NCBI RefSeq assembly: GCF_000711225.1
Contig: NZ_JOMG01000004.1
Span: 248,001 to 312,000 of the forward strand
DNA length: 64,000 bases
Reading direction: 5' to 3'
Origin: Pelobacter seleniigenes DSM 18267
Lineage (GTDB): Bacteria; Desulfobacterota; Desulfuromonadia; Desulfuromonadales; Geopsychrobacteraceae
The stretch's first letter is position 1; every line of letters begins with the position of its first letter. Below the pieces are notes generated by a model. That model did no database searches, was not told the origin of the DNA, and was given only the letters and a program-made list of their open reading frames with translations. Position numbers and translations under genes: made by a program. Positions 17,060 through 28,956 of the stretch are shown piece after piece.

Positions 17060-18908
17060 TCAGAAATGGATCGAGTTGCCCACGGTGCAGCGCCGGTTCC
17101 TGTTTTATTCCGTGGCCGCGACCCTGGTTTTTCTGCTCTTGGCGCTAAGGCTCTGGTATCTGCAGGTGATCAGCTATGAGGAACTGCAGGAGCGTTCGGT
17201 TCGTAACCGGACCCGGGTGGTGACTCTCAATGCGCCGCGCGGCCCGATTTACGACCGTAATTCCGTATTGCTGGTCGACAATCGCCCCTCCTTCGAAATC
17301 TCCGTGATGCGCCAGGATGTTGAAAACCGTGATCTGCTCCTGGAGCGATTGTCAACGCTGCTCGATATCAAGGTCGAGGAATTGCAGGAGCGCTGGGAGC
17401 AGGGCCGGAGCTTTCCCATCTATCGACCGGTTACCCTGGCCACCGATGTCAGCCGGGAGGCCATGGAGCGGGTCCAGGAACACAGTGTTGACCTGCCCGG
17501 GGTGCTCACCGAAGTTCAACCGATCCGGGATTATCTGGACGGCGGCACCTCCGCTCACCTGATTGGCTACTTAGGGGAAATCACCGAGGATGAGCTCAGG
17601 GAAGAGGGGGATACTTATAATTACCGCGGTGGCGATCTGATCGGCAAGACCGCTCTGGAGAAAACCTTTGAACCCTATTTGCGTGGCACCAAGGGACGGC
17701 GACTGGTTGAAGTTGATGTGCAGGGCAAGCTGCTGCGTCAGCTGCAGGTTGAACCGCCCAAACCGGGCAACAAGGTTTTCCTGACCATTGATGAAGAATT
17801 GCAAAAGGCGGCGGATGAGGCCTTTGGCGATCAGTCCGGGGCTGCTGTTGCGCTGGATGTCAAGACCGGTGATATCCTGGCCATGGTCAGCCGCCCGACC
17901 TTTAATCCGGCGCTGTTCGCACGTGGTATCGCTGGCGACGAATGGCGCGCCTTGGCCCAGGACAAACGCCATCCGCTGCAGAACAAGGTCATTGCCGGGC
18001 AATACCCGCCTGGTTCGACCTTTAAGATTGTCGTTGCCCTGGCAGCCTTGCATGAGGGGGTGGTCGGGACCAAGCGGACCATTGACTGCAAAGGGGATTT
18101 CGAGGTCGGCGGATCCCGGTTCCGCTGCTGGAAAAAACGCGGCCACGGTCCGACGGATCTGAACAAGGCTCTGCGCGAGAGCTGCGATGTGTGGTTTTAT
18201 CAGGTCGGCCTGGAGTTGGGTATCGATAAATTGTCCAAGGCAGCCAAGGAATTCGGGTTGGGTTCGCCGGTGGGATATCCGCTGCCGGGCGAGCGTCCCG
18301 GGGTCATGCCGTCACAAGAATGGAAACAGAAGAACTTTCATAAATCCTGGTACGCCGGGGAAACGGTCATCGCCTCCATCGGGCAGGGCTTTGTCCTGGC
18401 CACTCCGCTGCAACTGGCGGTGATGACCGCAGCGGTCGCCAACGGGGGCAAGGTGCTGCAACCCCAAGTGATCCGCAAAGTTGAAGACTGGGACGGAAAC
18501 ATCCTGCTGCAGCCGCAACCCAACGTGGTGCGCCAGCTCGATTATTCCGTGGCCGATATGAAGGCCGTCAGGGATGGCTTGGTCGCGGTGGTCAACAGCC
18601 CCCGCGGGACCGGCAAGGCCGCATACCTGGATGACGTTACCGTGGCTGGAAAAACCGGAACCTCTCAGGTTGTCAGGCGCAAGTCGGACGAAGAAGAAGA
18701 GGAAGAAATTAATGACGAAGTCCCTTACCGATTTCGCCCCCATGCTCTGTTTGTCGCTTATGCTCCGGCTGAAAACCCGGAGATCGCAGTGGCTGTCGTC
18801 GTCGAGCATGGCCAGTCTGGGGGGAAGGCCGCCGGGCCGATCGCCCGCAGTATTATTCAGCGTTACCATGAACTGAAACAGCAAGCCGTTGCAAAGCAGG
18901 GAGAGTGA
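17049..18908 (+). CDS. mrdA: Peptidoglycan DD-transpeptidase PBP2
   Basis: The 619-residue class B penicillin-binding protein cross-links peptidoglycan during elongation. It has an N-terminal membrane helix (about 20-40), a PBP dimerisation/pedestal domain (about 55-240; VVTLNAPRGPIYDRNSVLLV, GYLGEITEDEL) and a transpeptidase domain. Catalytic motifs are all present: S323-TFK (PPGSTFK), S378-C-D (ESCDVWFYQ) and K535-TG (VAGKTGTSQ). An acidic insert (DEEEEEEINDE) follows the KTG motif, in the loop before the last strands. It overlaps mreD by 11 bp and lies directly before its glycosyltransferase partner rodA. Confidence 0.96.
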   Translation: MGIDQKWIELPTVQRRFLFYSVAATLVFLLLALRLWYLQVISYEELQERSVRNRTRVVTLNAPRGPIYDRNSVLLVDNRPSFEISVMRQDVENRDLLLERLSTLLDIKVEELQERWEQGRSFPIYRPVTLATDVSREAMERVQEHSVDLPGVLTEVQPIRDYLDGGTSAHLIGYLGEITEDELREEGDTYNYRGGDLIGKTALEKTFEPYLRGTKGRRLVEVDVQGKLLRQLQVEPPKPGNKVFLTIDEELQKAADEAFGDQSGAAVALDVKTGDILAMVSRPTFNPALFARGIAGDEWRALAQDKRHPLQNKVIAGQYPPGSTFKIVVALAALHEGVVGTKRTIDCKGDFEVGGSRFRCWKKRGHGPTDLNKALRESCDVWFYQVGLELGIDKLSKAAKEFGLGSPVGYPLPGERPGVMPSQEWKQKNFHKSWYAGETVIASIGQGFVLATPLQLAVMTAAVANGGKVLQPQVIRKVEDWDGNILLQPQPNVVRQLDYSVADMKAVRDGLVAVVNSPRGTGKAAYLDDVTVAGKTGTSQVVRRKSDEEEEEEINDEVPYRFRPHALFVAYAPAENPEIAVAVVVEHGQSGGKAAGPIARSIIQRYHELKQQAVAKQGE

Positions 18909-18911
18909 TAC

Positions 18912-20009
18912 GTGTTTGATCGTCGCCTGGTCACGAGTTTCGACTGGATCCTGTTGCTGACGGTACTGGCCCTGGCCGGTATCGGCATTGTGAACCTTTA
19001 CAGCGCGACCGCCAGCTGGCCGGAGGTGTCCACTCCGCTCTATCTGAAACAGGCGATCTGGCTATGCGGGGGGCTGCTGATTTCGCTGTCCCTGTGTCTG
19101 TTTGACTACCGCCATCTGCAATATTTTTCGGTCCATTTCTATGTCCTCAGTGTCTGCCTGCTGATTTTCGTTGAAGCCATGGGGCGAACCTCCATGGGCG
19201 CGACCCGCTGGATTCATCTGGGTTTTTTCAATCTGCAGCCGAGCGAGGTTATTAAGATTGCGATTATCCTGCTGCTGGCCAAGATTCTGGCGCAGACGGC
19301 GACCCCCCTGGGATTCGGGCTGTTTGAACTGTGGAAGCCGGCGCTGTGGATTCTGGTTCCGGTGGTGCTGATTCTGAAACAGCCGGACCTGGGGACGGCC
19401 ACCATTGTGGTGTTTATTGCCGGAACCATGTTGCTGTTCGCCGGGCTCCGCAAAGGGGCGGTGATTTCCCTGGGGATACTGGGTGTCCTGGCGTCGGTCG
19501 GAGGATGGTTCGGCCTGCATGATTACCAGCGGGCGCGGATCCGAACCTTTCTTAACCCCGAAGCTGACCCGCTGGGAACCGGCTATCACATCATTCAGTC
19601 CAAGATCGCAGTTGGCAGTGGCGGCTTTTTTGGCAAGGGGTTTATTCAGGGCAGTCAGTCGCAGCTGTCGTTTCTGCCTGAGCGGCATACCGATTTCGCG
19701 TTTTCAGTGTTTGCTGAAGAGTGGGGTTTTATCGGTAGCGTTTCGCTGCTGGTGCTCTACCTGTTCCTGGTGGTTTGGGGGCTCTATATCGCCCGTCGGG
19801 CGAATGATCGGTTTGGCCTGTTTTTAGCGGTCGGGGTAACCGCCATGAACTTTTGGCATATCGTGGTCAACCTGGGGATGGTTATCGGTCTGCTGCCGGT
19901 GGTGGGGGTGCCGCTGCCGCTGTTCTCCTATGGTGGCACCAGTATGGTGACGACCATGATCGGCATCGGCCTGTTGATGAATGTGAGTATGCGCAGATTC
20001 ATGTTCTGA
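18912..20009 (+). CDS. rodA: Peptidoglycan glycosyltransferase RodA (SEDS family)
   Basis: The 365-residue protein has about ten membrane helices and polymerises lipid II during rod elongation with PBP2. SEDS signatures include GRTSMGATRWI, NLQPSEVIKIAIIL, VLILKQPDLGTATIV, FLPERHTDFAFSVFAEEWGF and PLPLFSYGGTSM. The catalytic-type Asp lies in the ERHTDF loop. The start codon is GTG at 18912 with GGGAGAG just upstream, two bases beyond the mrdA stop region. It ends the mre/mrd cluster and faces rarA. Confidence 0.95.
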   Translation: MFDRRLVTSFDWILLLTVLALAGIGIVNLYSATASWPEVSTPLYLKQAIWLCGGLLISLSLCLFDYRHLQYFSVHFYVLSVCLLIFVEAMGRTSMGATRWIHLGFFNLQPSEVIKIAIILLLAKILAQTATPLGFGLFELWKPALWILVPVVLILKQPDLGTATIVVFIAGTMLLFAGLRKGAVISLGILGVLASVGGWFGLHDYQRARIRTFLNPEADPLGTGYHIIQSKIAVGSGGFFGKGFIQGSQSQLSFLPERHTDFAFSVFAEEWGFIGSVSLLVLYLFLVVWGLYIARRANDRFGLFLAVGVTAMNFWHIVVNLGMVIGLLPVVGVPLPLFSYGGTSMVTTMIGIGLLMNVSMRRFMF

Positions 20010-20040
20010 GGGCGGCCGCCGTTCGCACCGAACCGCCCTC
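20008..20040. terminator. Hairpin between convergent rodA and rarA
   Basis: GAGGGCGG (20008-20015) pairs with CCGCCCTC (20033-20040), with a further inner TTCG/CGAA stem. It sits at the rodA stop and just beyond the rarA stop, so it may end both transcripts. No long T-run is present on either side. Confidence 0.5.
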
Positions 20041-20043
20041 CCG

Positions 20044-21357
20044 TTATTGTCTAGTGCGGTTTTTTCCTGCCTTCAACAGGTGCATGCGTTCACCGATTAT
20101 CTTTTCATAGCCCCGCTCCGTCGGCTGATAGTAGACGGTTCCGGCCAGTTGGTCGGGGAGGTGGGTCTGGTCGGCGTAACCGTCTTTGAAATCGTGGGCG
20201 TATTTGTAACCCTTGCCGTAATCGAGCTCTTTCATGAGCTTGGTCGGGGCGTTGCGGATATGCTTTGGCACAGCCAGCGCTCCGGATTTGCGGACCTCGG
20301 CAAGCGCCTGGTTGATTCCCTGATAACTGGCGTTGCTTTTCGGTGCGGTGGCCAGATAAGTCACCGCCTGGGCCAGGGTAATGCGAGCTTCGGGCAGGCC
20401 GACAAAGTGTACCGCCTGCTGCACGGCCACGGCCAGCTGCAATGCCCGTGGGTCGGCATTGCCGATATCTTCCGAGGCCAGAATGATCATTCGGCGGACG
20501 ATGAAGAGGGGATCTTCACCGGCTTCCAACATTCGGGCCAGCCAGTAGAGGGCCGCATCCGGATCTGAACCGCGGATACTTTTTATAAACGCCGAAATGA
20601 CATTGTAATGTTCCTCTGCCCCTTTATCGTAAAGCAGGGCTTTCTTCTGCATCGCCTCCTGGACGACCGGCAAGGTAATCTTCCGCTTCCCGGCGGTCGC
20701 CGCCGCAACCTCCAGGGTTCCCAGGGCGATCCTGGCATCGCCATCAGCCTGTTCGGCCAGGAAATCGAGGGCGGCATCCTCAATCTCCATGTTTCTCGGC
20801 CCCAGCCCGCGGCTGTCGGTCAGCGCCCGTTGCAGGAGCTGCTTCAGATCCTCGGCGGCCAGCGGCTCAAGGACAAAAACCCGCGAGCGTGACAGCAGTG
20901 CCGAGTTGATCTCGAAACTCGGGTTTTCCGTGGTCGCCCCGATCAGGGTGACATCACCCTTTTCCACTGCAGGCAGAAAGGCATCCTGCTGGGCTTTATT
21001 GAAGCGGTGAATCTCATCGACGAACAGCAGGGTTTTGCGGCGGTGGTAATTGCGTTGTTGTTTGGCTTCGGCGATGATCTCCCTGACTTCCTTGATACTG
21101 CCGAGTACCGCGGAAAAGAACACAAAGCGGCTGCTGGTGCGGTTGGCGATGACCTGGCCGAGGGTGGTTTTCCCGGTGCCCGGGGGGCCCCAGAAGATCA
21201 CTGATGACAATTGATCCTGTTCGATCAATTGGCGCAGCAGCTTGCCTTCGCCCAACAGGTGCTGCTGGCCGACGATCTCTTCCAGGCTGCGTGGGCGCAT
21301 CCGTTCGGCCAGAGGGGTGTTGACGGCAGTACCGGCCGACTGTTCAAAAAGGTCCAT
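20044..21357 (-). CDS. rarA: Replication-associated recombination ATPase RarA (MgsA)
   Basis: The 437-residue AAA+ protein acts at stalled replication forks and interacts with SSB. Visible motifs are [20 protein letters not shown] at the N-terminus, Walker [10 protein letters not shown] (about residue 57), Walker [17 protein letters not shown], sensor 1 [11 protein letters not shown] and the arginine finger region [11 protein letters not shown]. The C-terminal tetramerisation domain contains [21 protein letters not shown] and [24 protein letters not shown]. Length is typical. It is divergent from nadK, with 182 bp between the start codons. Confidence 0.95.
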   Translation of the reverse strand: MDLFEQSAGTAVNTPLAERMRPRSLEEIVGQQHLLGEGKLLRQLIEQDQLSSVIFWGPPGTGKTTLGQVIANRTSSRFVFFSAVLGSIKEVREIIAEAKQQRNYHRRKTLLFVDEIHRFNKAQQDAFLPAVEKGDVTLIGATTENPSFEINSALLSRSRVFVLEPLAAEDLKQLLQRALTDSRGLGPRNMEIEDAALDFLAEQADGDARIALGTLEVAAATAGKRKITLPVVQEAMQKKALLYDKGAEEHYNVISAFIKSIRGSDPDAALYWLARMLEAGEDPLFIVRRMIILASEDIGNADPRALQLAVAVQQAVHFVGLPEARITLAQAVTYLATAPKSNASYQGINQALAEVRKSGALAVPKHIRNAPTKLMKELDYGKGYKYAHDFKDGYADQTHLPDQLAGTVYYQPTERGYEKIIGERMHLLKAGKNRTRQ

Positions 21358-21433
21358 AACGGCTCCCGAATAATAAATTAAGCGGTTACTCTAGCATGCG
21401 TGGGGACGCTTCTCAACCAGGGAACGAACGCAA

Positions 21434-21463
21434 TTGCGATGGACTTTGCTATGGTCTTATGAT
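21434..21463 (+). promoter_or_regulatory. Candidate promoter upstream of nadK
   Basis: TTGCGA (21434-21439) and TATGAT (21458-21463) are separated by 18 bases, 76 bp before the nadK ATG. Match is moderate and no other support exists. Confidence 0.35.
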
Positions 21464-21539
21464 AGATGTCAAAACTTTCGTAACGCTCTTTTTTCGTGAA
21501 GTATGCCGTATCGGCACCAGTTTCTACGCGGGCGGATCA

Positions 21540-22397
21540 ATGTTGAAAAAAGTCGGCATTTATGCCAAGAAAAACCACCCCGATGTCGAAAAAATAGTCT
21601 TTGATATTCGTGATCGTCTCAATCGCGATGATATTACCGTTCTGCTGGAAGACAGCGTTGCCGAATTGATCGGCCAGGTGAACGGTTTTTCCGGTGATGA
21701 AATTCCTGACCTGGTGGACCTGGTTATTGTGCTGGGTGGCGATGGAACCCTGATCTCCGTCGCCAGGCAGATCGGCGAACGGCGGGTGCCGATCGTCGGA
21801 GTCAATCTCGGGCGGCTCGGTTTTTTAACTGAAATCACCCGGGACGAATTACCCGGCATGCTTGATCGGCTGGTGACCGGAGAATATAAAATCTCCGAGC
21901 GGATGATGCTCGACTCTTTCATCTATCGTAACGGTCAGCAGATCGGTAAATATACGGTTCTCAACGATATCGTTATCAATAAGGGTGCCCTGGCCCGGAT
22001 CATCGATATGGACGCCTCCATTGACGGGCGGCACCTCTGTACCTATAAAGCCGACGGGCTGATTATCGCCACTCCGACCGGTTCAACCGGGTACAGTCTG
22101 GCGGCAGGCGGGCCGATCATTTTTCCGGAGATCAATAGCCTGCTGATTTCGCCGATCTGTCCACATATGCTGACCAACCGCCCGGTGGTGGTCTGGAGTC
22201 GGTCGGTCATCAATATCGAAGTGAAATTTCAGGATGATGTGGTGTTCTTTACCGCCGATGGCCAGGTTGGCCGTAAGCTATTGCCGGGGGACCGGGTTGA
22301 GGTGCGCCGATCGGAGTCGCGGACCTTGCTGGTCAGAAGCCCGAGCAAGGATTATTTCGAAATTTTGCGCACCAAGCTGAGTTGGGGGGAACGCTAG
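21540..22397 (+). CDS. nadK: NAD kinase
   Basis: The 285-residue cytoplasmic enzyme phosphorylates NAD to NADP using ATP or polyphosphate. The GGDGT motif lies at residues 66-70 (VLGGDGTLI), followed by GVNLGRLGFLTE, the NDIVINKG segment and the TPTGSTGYSLAAGGPI motif that closes over NAD. An open frame continues 48 codons upstream but only the ATG at 21540 (MLKKVGIYAKK) gives the family N-terminus; its binding site is weak (GGCGGA). It precedes recN, from which it is parted by a long hairpin. Confidence 0.95.
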   Translation: MLKKVGIYAKKNHPDVEKIVFDIRDRLNRDDITVLLEDSVAELIGQVNGFSGDEIPDLVDLVIVLGGDGTLISVARQIGERRVPIVGVNLGRLGFLTEITRDELPGMLDRLVTGEYKISERMMLDSFIYRNGQQIGKYTVLNDIVINKGALARIIDMDASIDGRHLCTYKADGLIIATPTGSTGYSLAAGGPIIFPEINSLLISPICPHMLTNRPVVVWSRSVINIEVKFQDDVVFFTADGQVGRKLLPGDRVEVRRSESRTLLVRSPSKDYFEILRTKLSWGER

Positions 22398-22400
22398 GGA

Positions 22401-22465
22401 CTGTTTGCTGAGGTTGTTGAAATGCCCCAGAATGAACTTATTTCAGCAACCTGATCGGCAAACAG
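22401..22465. repeat. Long imperfect stem-loop between nadK and recN
   Basis: Outer arms CTGTTTGC (22401-22408) and GCAAACAG (22458-22465) enclose inner arms AGGTTGTTGAAAT (22411-22423) and ATTTCAGCAACCT (22440-22452, one G-U pair). The whole intergenic region can fold into one hairpin. There is no T-run, so it may act on mRNA processing or be a small repeat element rather than a terminator. Confidence 0.5.
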
Positions 22466-22495
22466 AGCCATTTCGCAGGGGTGATAGCTGCAGTT

Positions 22496-24172
22496 ATGCT
22501 GACAGATCTGATTATCAAAAATTTTGCAATTATTGAAAATCTTCATGTGAGTTTCAGCACTGGCTTTAATGTTCTGACCGGAGAAACCGGGGCCGGAAAG
22601 TCAATCATCCTGGATGCCGTCGGACTGCTCCTGGGAGGTCGGGCTCGAGGGGATGTCATCCGTTCCGGAGCTGAAGAAGCGTCGGTCGAAGCGGTTTTTG
22701 CCCTGGCCCCGAATCATCCGGTTGCGGCCCGGCTGGCCGCCGCCGGGCTGGACGAAGGCGATGAACTGCTGGTTCGGCGAATTGTCTCCAAGTCCGGGAA
22801 AAACCGGGTTTTCGTCAACGGGTCAGCGGTGCCGCTGGGGCAACTGCGCGAGTTGACCGGTGGGCTGGTCAATATTTACGGACAGCATGAACATCAGAAT
22901 TTGCAACGGGTTGAAAGCCATCTGGAACTGCTCGATCAGTTTGCCGGTCTTGCTGATGTACTGAATACGTATCGGGACAATTACCTGGCCTATCTGGCTA
23001 TTGAGAAGGAACTGTCCCGCCTTGACCTGGCGGAACGGGAGCGCCGGCAGCGGCTGGATATGCTCGCCTTTCAGAAGCAGGAGCTGGATAGTGCCGCGTT
23101 GCAGGTGGATGAAGATCGGGAGTTGGAGCAGGAACGCGGCATTCTGCTCAACGCTGAAAAATTGCTCAGTGCGACCCGGGGCGGTTATGAAATTCTTTAC
23201 GAAGGACCACAGGCGGTCTGTGACCGAGTCGCCGGGATTATCGCCAAGCTTGAGCCGTTGCGGGATATTGATCCGGCTTTCGTCCCTGTCCTGGAGTCCT
23301 TGAACGGGAGTCTCTATGCCTTGGAGGACGTTGCCGGTGTCCTCAGGGATTATGCCGATAAACTAGATTTTGAGCCCTCCCGCCAGGAACAGGTCGAGGA
23401 GCGTCTGGCACTGCTGAAGGGGTTGAAACGGAAATATGCGCCGACGGTTGAGGCGTTGATCGAGTTTCGTGATCGTATCGGCCAGGAGTATGACCGTCTC
23501 AACCGCTCGGAAGAAGAGCGCCGGGAACTAACCGAGCAATTGCAACAACAGGAAATCAAAGTTCGTCAGGCGGGCGAGGCCCTGTCCCTGCGCCGCAAGA
23601 CAGCCGCGGACAGGTTGGCGCGGGAGGTTGAGCGTGAGTTGGCCGAACTGGCGATGCCCAACGCAAAGTTCAGCATGCGTTTTGACGCGCTTGCCGAGCC
23701 CGGGTCGGATGGGCTGGAAAAGGGAGAATTCTTTCTTGCCGCCAATCCAGGTGAAGCAGCCCAGCCGTTGGCCAAAGTTGCCTCGGGCGGGGAATTGTCG
23801 CGGATCATGCTGGCGCTCAGACGAAGTGCTCCGGAAGGAGATAGTGTCGGCACTCTGATTTTCGATGAGGTCGATGCCGGCATCGGCGGAGAAGCGGCGA
23901 CTGCCGTCGGCGAGAAGATCAGCCGGCTTGGGCACGATCTGCAGGTGCTCTGTGTGACCCACCTGCCACAGGTCGCTGCTTTTGCCGATCAGCATTACCA
24001 GGTGCTGAAAAAATCGGATGCAAAGCGCACGACAACCGAACTGCAGTTGCTCGGTGCAGATGCCCGAGTGGCGGAAATGGCCCGGATGCTGGCTGGCGCC
24101 CAGGTCGGTGAACAGACCCTCAACCATGCCCGCGAACTGATCAGCCGATCACGTGCGCTGGTCGAACAATGA
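22496..24172 (+). CDS. recN: DNA repair protein RecN
   Basis: The 558-residue SMC-like ATPase takes part in double-strand break repair. The N-terminus LTDLIIKNFAIIENLHV and Walker A GETGAGKSIILDAVGLLLGG are followed by the NIYGQHEHQNL motif, a central coiled coil (about residues 150-360, with a less helical hinge near the middle), the ABC-type signature VASGGELSRIMLALR and Walker B TLIFDEVDAGIGG, then VTHLPQVAAFAD. The ATG at 22496 gives the conserved start; an in-frame GTG at 22481 is possible. No LexA-type box was recognised upstream. Confidence 0.95.
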   Translation: MLTDLIIKNFAIIENLHVSFSTGFNVLTGETGAGKSIILDAVGLLLGGRARGDVIRSGAEEASVEAVFALAPNHPVAARLAAAGLDEGDELLVRRIVSKSGKNRVFVNGSAVPLGQLRELTGGLVNIYGQHEHQNLQRVESHLELLDQFAGLADVLNTYRDNYLAYLAIEKELSRLDLAERERRQRLDMLAFQKQELDSAALQVDEDRELEQERGILLNAEKLLSATRGGYEILYEGPQAVCDRVAGIIAKLEPLRDIDPAFVPVLESLNGSLYALEDVAGVLRDYADKLDFEPSRQEQVEERLALLKGLKRKYAPTVEALIEFRDRIGQEYDRLNRSEEERRELTEQLQQQEIKVRQAGEALSLRRKTAADRLAREVERELAELAMPNAKFSMRFDALAEPGSDGLEKGEFFLAANPGEAAQPLAKVASGGELSRIMLALRRSAPEGDSVGTLIFDEVDAGIGGEAATAVGEKISRLGHDLQVLCVTHLPQVAAFADQHYQVLKKSDAKRTTTELQLLGADARVAEMARMLAGAQVGEQTLNHARELISRSRALVEQ

Positions 24173-24198
24173 CCAAGTTGAATGTGGAGATAGAATAG

Positions 24199-24654
24199 AT
24201 GATCCGCCATGCTCGGATACCGGATGCCCGTGCCATCCATCAGTTGCTGTTGGCTTTTGCCAAAGATGGTCAGTTGCTGGGCCGGTCTTTGGCCGATATT
24301 TACGATGCGATCCGGGATTTTTACGTTTTTGAACAGGATGGCCAGCTTCTTGGTACCGGGGCTCTGGCCATCTGTTGGGAAGACCTGGCTGAAATTCGTT
24401 CCCTGGCCGTGGTGCAGGGACGACAAGGCCAGGGGATCGGCCGGAAGATTGTCGAAGCCTGTCTGGCTGAAGCCGCCGACCTTGGTTTGAAAAGAGTTTT
24501 CGCCCTGACCTATCAGCCTGAGTTTTTCAAGCGGATGGGGTTTGCTGACATCGAAAAATCCGAATTGCCGCAGAAGGTTTGGGGGGATTGTATCAAGTGC
24601 GTAAAATTCCCGGATTGCGATGAATATGCGCTGGCGATAAATCTATTGGATTAG
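24199..24654 (+). CDS. argA: GNAT acetyltransferase, probably short-form N-acetylglutamate synthase
   Basis: The 151-residue protein is a single GNAT domain. It starts MIRHARIPDARAIHQLL, has the acetyl-CoA loop VVQGRQGQGIGRKIVEACL (Q/RxxGxG/A) and ends with YQPEFFKRMGFADIEKSELPQKVWGDCIKC, a C-terminal pattern shared with stand-alone ArgA-like synthases. These make N-acetylglutamate from glutamate and acetyl-CoA, the first step of arginine synthesis. A bifunctional argJ lies 6 kb downstream on the same strand, which fits. It could be another GNAT enzyme; the substrate is inferred. GGAGATAG precedes the ATG. Confidence 0.7.
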   Translation: MIRHARIPDARAIHQLLLAFAKDGQLLGRSLADIYDAIRDFYVFEQDGQLLGTGALAICWEDLAEIRSLAVVQGRQGQGIGRKIVEACLAEAADLGLKRVFALTYQPEFFKRMGFADIEKSELPQKVWGDCIKCVKFPDCDEYALAINLLD

Positions 24655-24708
24655 CAGCGCTTTTATGTTATTAGTTGTTTGTAATTTTTAAGCAGGAGCC
24701 ATTATTCG

Positions 24709-25092
24709 GTGTTTGAAGAGCCTTTTAAAAAGTGCGGCAGCTGTGGTGTCAGTTGGCCGACAAGGGTCGCTTTTGTCAGTGATCCCCAGGTTCTTCTGGT
24801 GGGTTACCAGCCGAATTTTGTTTTTTTGGAAAAGGGTCTGTTCCTGTTTAACCATACCTGCGAAAGCACCCTCTCCATCAATGTGGCGGCTTTTTCCGAC
24901 CTCTATGACGGCCCCATGTTTGTGGAGAAAAGAACCGGTCAGCCGGGCTGTCCCGGCTACTGTCTGCACCGCACTGAACTGCGACCCTGTCCGGAACAAT
25001 GTGAATGTGCCTATGTCAGGCATGTTCTCGACTACCTGCAGCATGTCCCGAAGCTAGCCGCTCCGGGAGTGGTCGAGGGAGAAATGGAATAG
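24709..25092 (+). CDS. Cys-rich protein of unknown function
   Basis: The 127-residue product starts at a GTG with AGGAG ten bases upstream. It contains a CGSC pair at residues 9-12, single cysteines near 51 and 81-85, and a final CPEQCEC cluster (about 94-100), a pattern suited to binding zinc or an iron-sulfur cluster, though no family was recognised. A central segment (YQPNFVFLEKGLFLFNHTCESTLSINVAAFSDLY) looks like a beta sandwich domain. No signal peptide or membrane helix. It lies between the acetyltransferase and an M23 peptidase, with only 3 bp to the latter. Codon use is like its neighbours, so it is likely a real gene. Confidence 0.65.
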   Translation: MFEEPFKKCGSCGVSWPTRVAFVSDPQVLLVGYQPNFVFLEKGLFLFNHTCESTLSINVAAFSDLYDGPMFVEKRTGQPGCPGYCLHRTELRPCPEQCECAYVRHVLDYLQHVPKLAAPGVVEGEME

Positions 25093-25095
25093 GTT

Positions 25096-25962
25096 TTGGC
25101 GAAGCGCTTTTCTGTCATACTGCTGTCCGAGGACGGTACTCAACTGAAGCACCTGCACGTGCGCAAGGGCCTGTTCTCCTGCGGTGTCGGTTTTGCTGTG
25201 GTTGCGCTCGGGCTGCTGGGTTTTTTCGCCTATAACTACTTCACCGCCACCATCGACCGGGCGGAGCTGTTTCGCCTGCGGGCGGAAAACAGTGAACAGC
25301 GCCAGAACCTGCAGCGTCTTGTCGTTGATCTTAACGAACTGCATGCCGATCTGGACAACCTCGCCACAACCGAGGCGCGGGTGCGTCAGCTGGCCAGCCT
25401 TGACGCCGAACCGGAGGGGCTTCCCGTTGCTGTCGGTGGTTTGCCGGATGCTGACCAGGTCGAAAGCGTGAGCGATATTCAACGGCAGATCAACAAGCTG
25501 CAGATAGAAATTGAACTGCGGCGGCAGAGTCAGGAAGATGCCCGCAATCTGCTCAACGATGAGGTCTCCCTCAGCCGGGCAACCCCCGAAGGCTGGCCGG
25601 CCAAAGGCTGGCTGACCTCCTATTTCGGTAAACGCAAATCACCTTTCACCGGGCGGATGGCCATGCACGAAGGACTCGATATCGCGGCTAACGTCGGTAC
25701 ACCGGTCTTTGCAACCGCCGACGGTGTGGTGGCCCGGGTGGCTTATACGCCGGGCTACGGCAAAATTCTGGTGATTGATCACGGCTACGGGTATCAAACC
25801 ATTTTTGGCCATAATTCCAAAATCCTGGTCAAAGCCGGGCAACGAATCAAGCGTGGAGAGAAGGTCTCTCTGGTCGGCAATACCGGGCGGTCCACCGGAC
25901 CCCACCTGCACTACGAATTGCGTTTGAACGGAATCCCCATTGATCCGCGTCAGACCCTCTGA
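25096..25962 (+). CDS. M23 (LytM-type) metallopeptidase with membrane anchor and coiled coil
   Basis: The 288-residue protein begins with a TTG codon preceded by GGAATAGG. It has a cytoplasmic stub with FSVILLSEDG, a membrane helix (about residues 28-50), a coiled coil (about 52-95 and 120-145) and a C-terminal peptidase M23 domain (about 165-285). Zinc-binding and catalytic motifs are complete: MHEGLDIAA (HxxxD) and PHLHYE (HxH), with the GYGKILVIDHGYGYQT strand pair. It should cut peptidoglycan cross-links or activate amidases. The gene immediately upstream of secA in Geobacter-like genomes is often of this type. Confidence 0.88.
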   Translation: MAKRFSVILLSEDGTQLKHLHVRKGLFSCGVGFAVVALGLLGFFAYNYFTATIDRAELFRLRAENSEQRQNLQRLVVDLNELHADLDNLATTEARVRQLASLDAEPEGLPVAVGGLPDADQVESVSDIQRQINKLQIEIELRRQSQEDARNLLNDEVSLSRATPEGWPAKGWLTSYFGKRKSPFTGRMAMHEGLDIAANVGTPVFATADGVVARVAYTPGYGKILVIDHGYGYQTIFGHNSKILVKAGQRIKRGEKVSLVGNTGRSTGPHLHYELRLNGIPIDPRQTL

Positions 25963-26084
25963 CTTCGGTCTGCGGCTCGGCAGTGACCGGTCCGCTCTTC
26001 CTTCGCGCAGTTCTTTTCTCATATCGGCTCAGCAGGCTGCCTGCAACGCCTGATAATCTAAGCGTTTTAGCATTTCATTAATAC

Positions 26085-26114
26085 TTGTGAGCCCTTCTTC
26101 CACTGTGATACTAT
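26085..26114 (+). promoter_or_regulatory. Candidate promoter of secA
   Basis: TTGTGA (26085-26090) and TACTAT (26109-26114) are 18 bases apart, about 130 bp upstream of the secA ATG. The 284-bp gap from the M23 gene to secA holds no other gene-like sequence. Confidence 0.4.
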
Positions 26115-26246
26115 GCCGTCCGGTGTGCTGTTATCGGCCGCATTGTGTTTGTCCGGATACCCCGAATGAATACCGCTCGTCTTGTTAACCAAAGCTGATT
26201 CATGGAGAGCTGGCTGTCTCCAGGAATTTCGGAGTTTTATAAAGCA

Positions 26247-28937
<2,691 letters not shown>

Positions 28938-28956
28938 TTTTTTGGTTTGAATCGAG

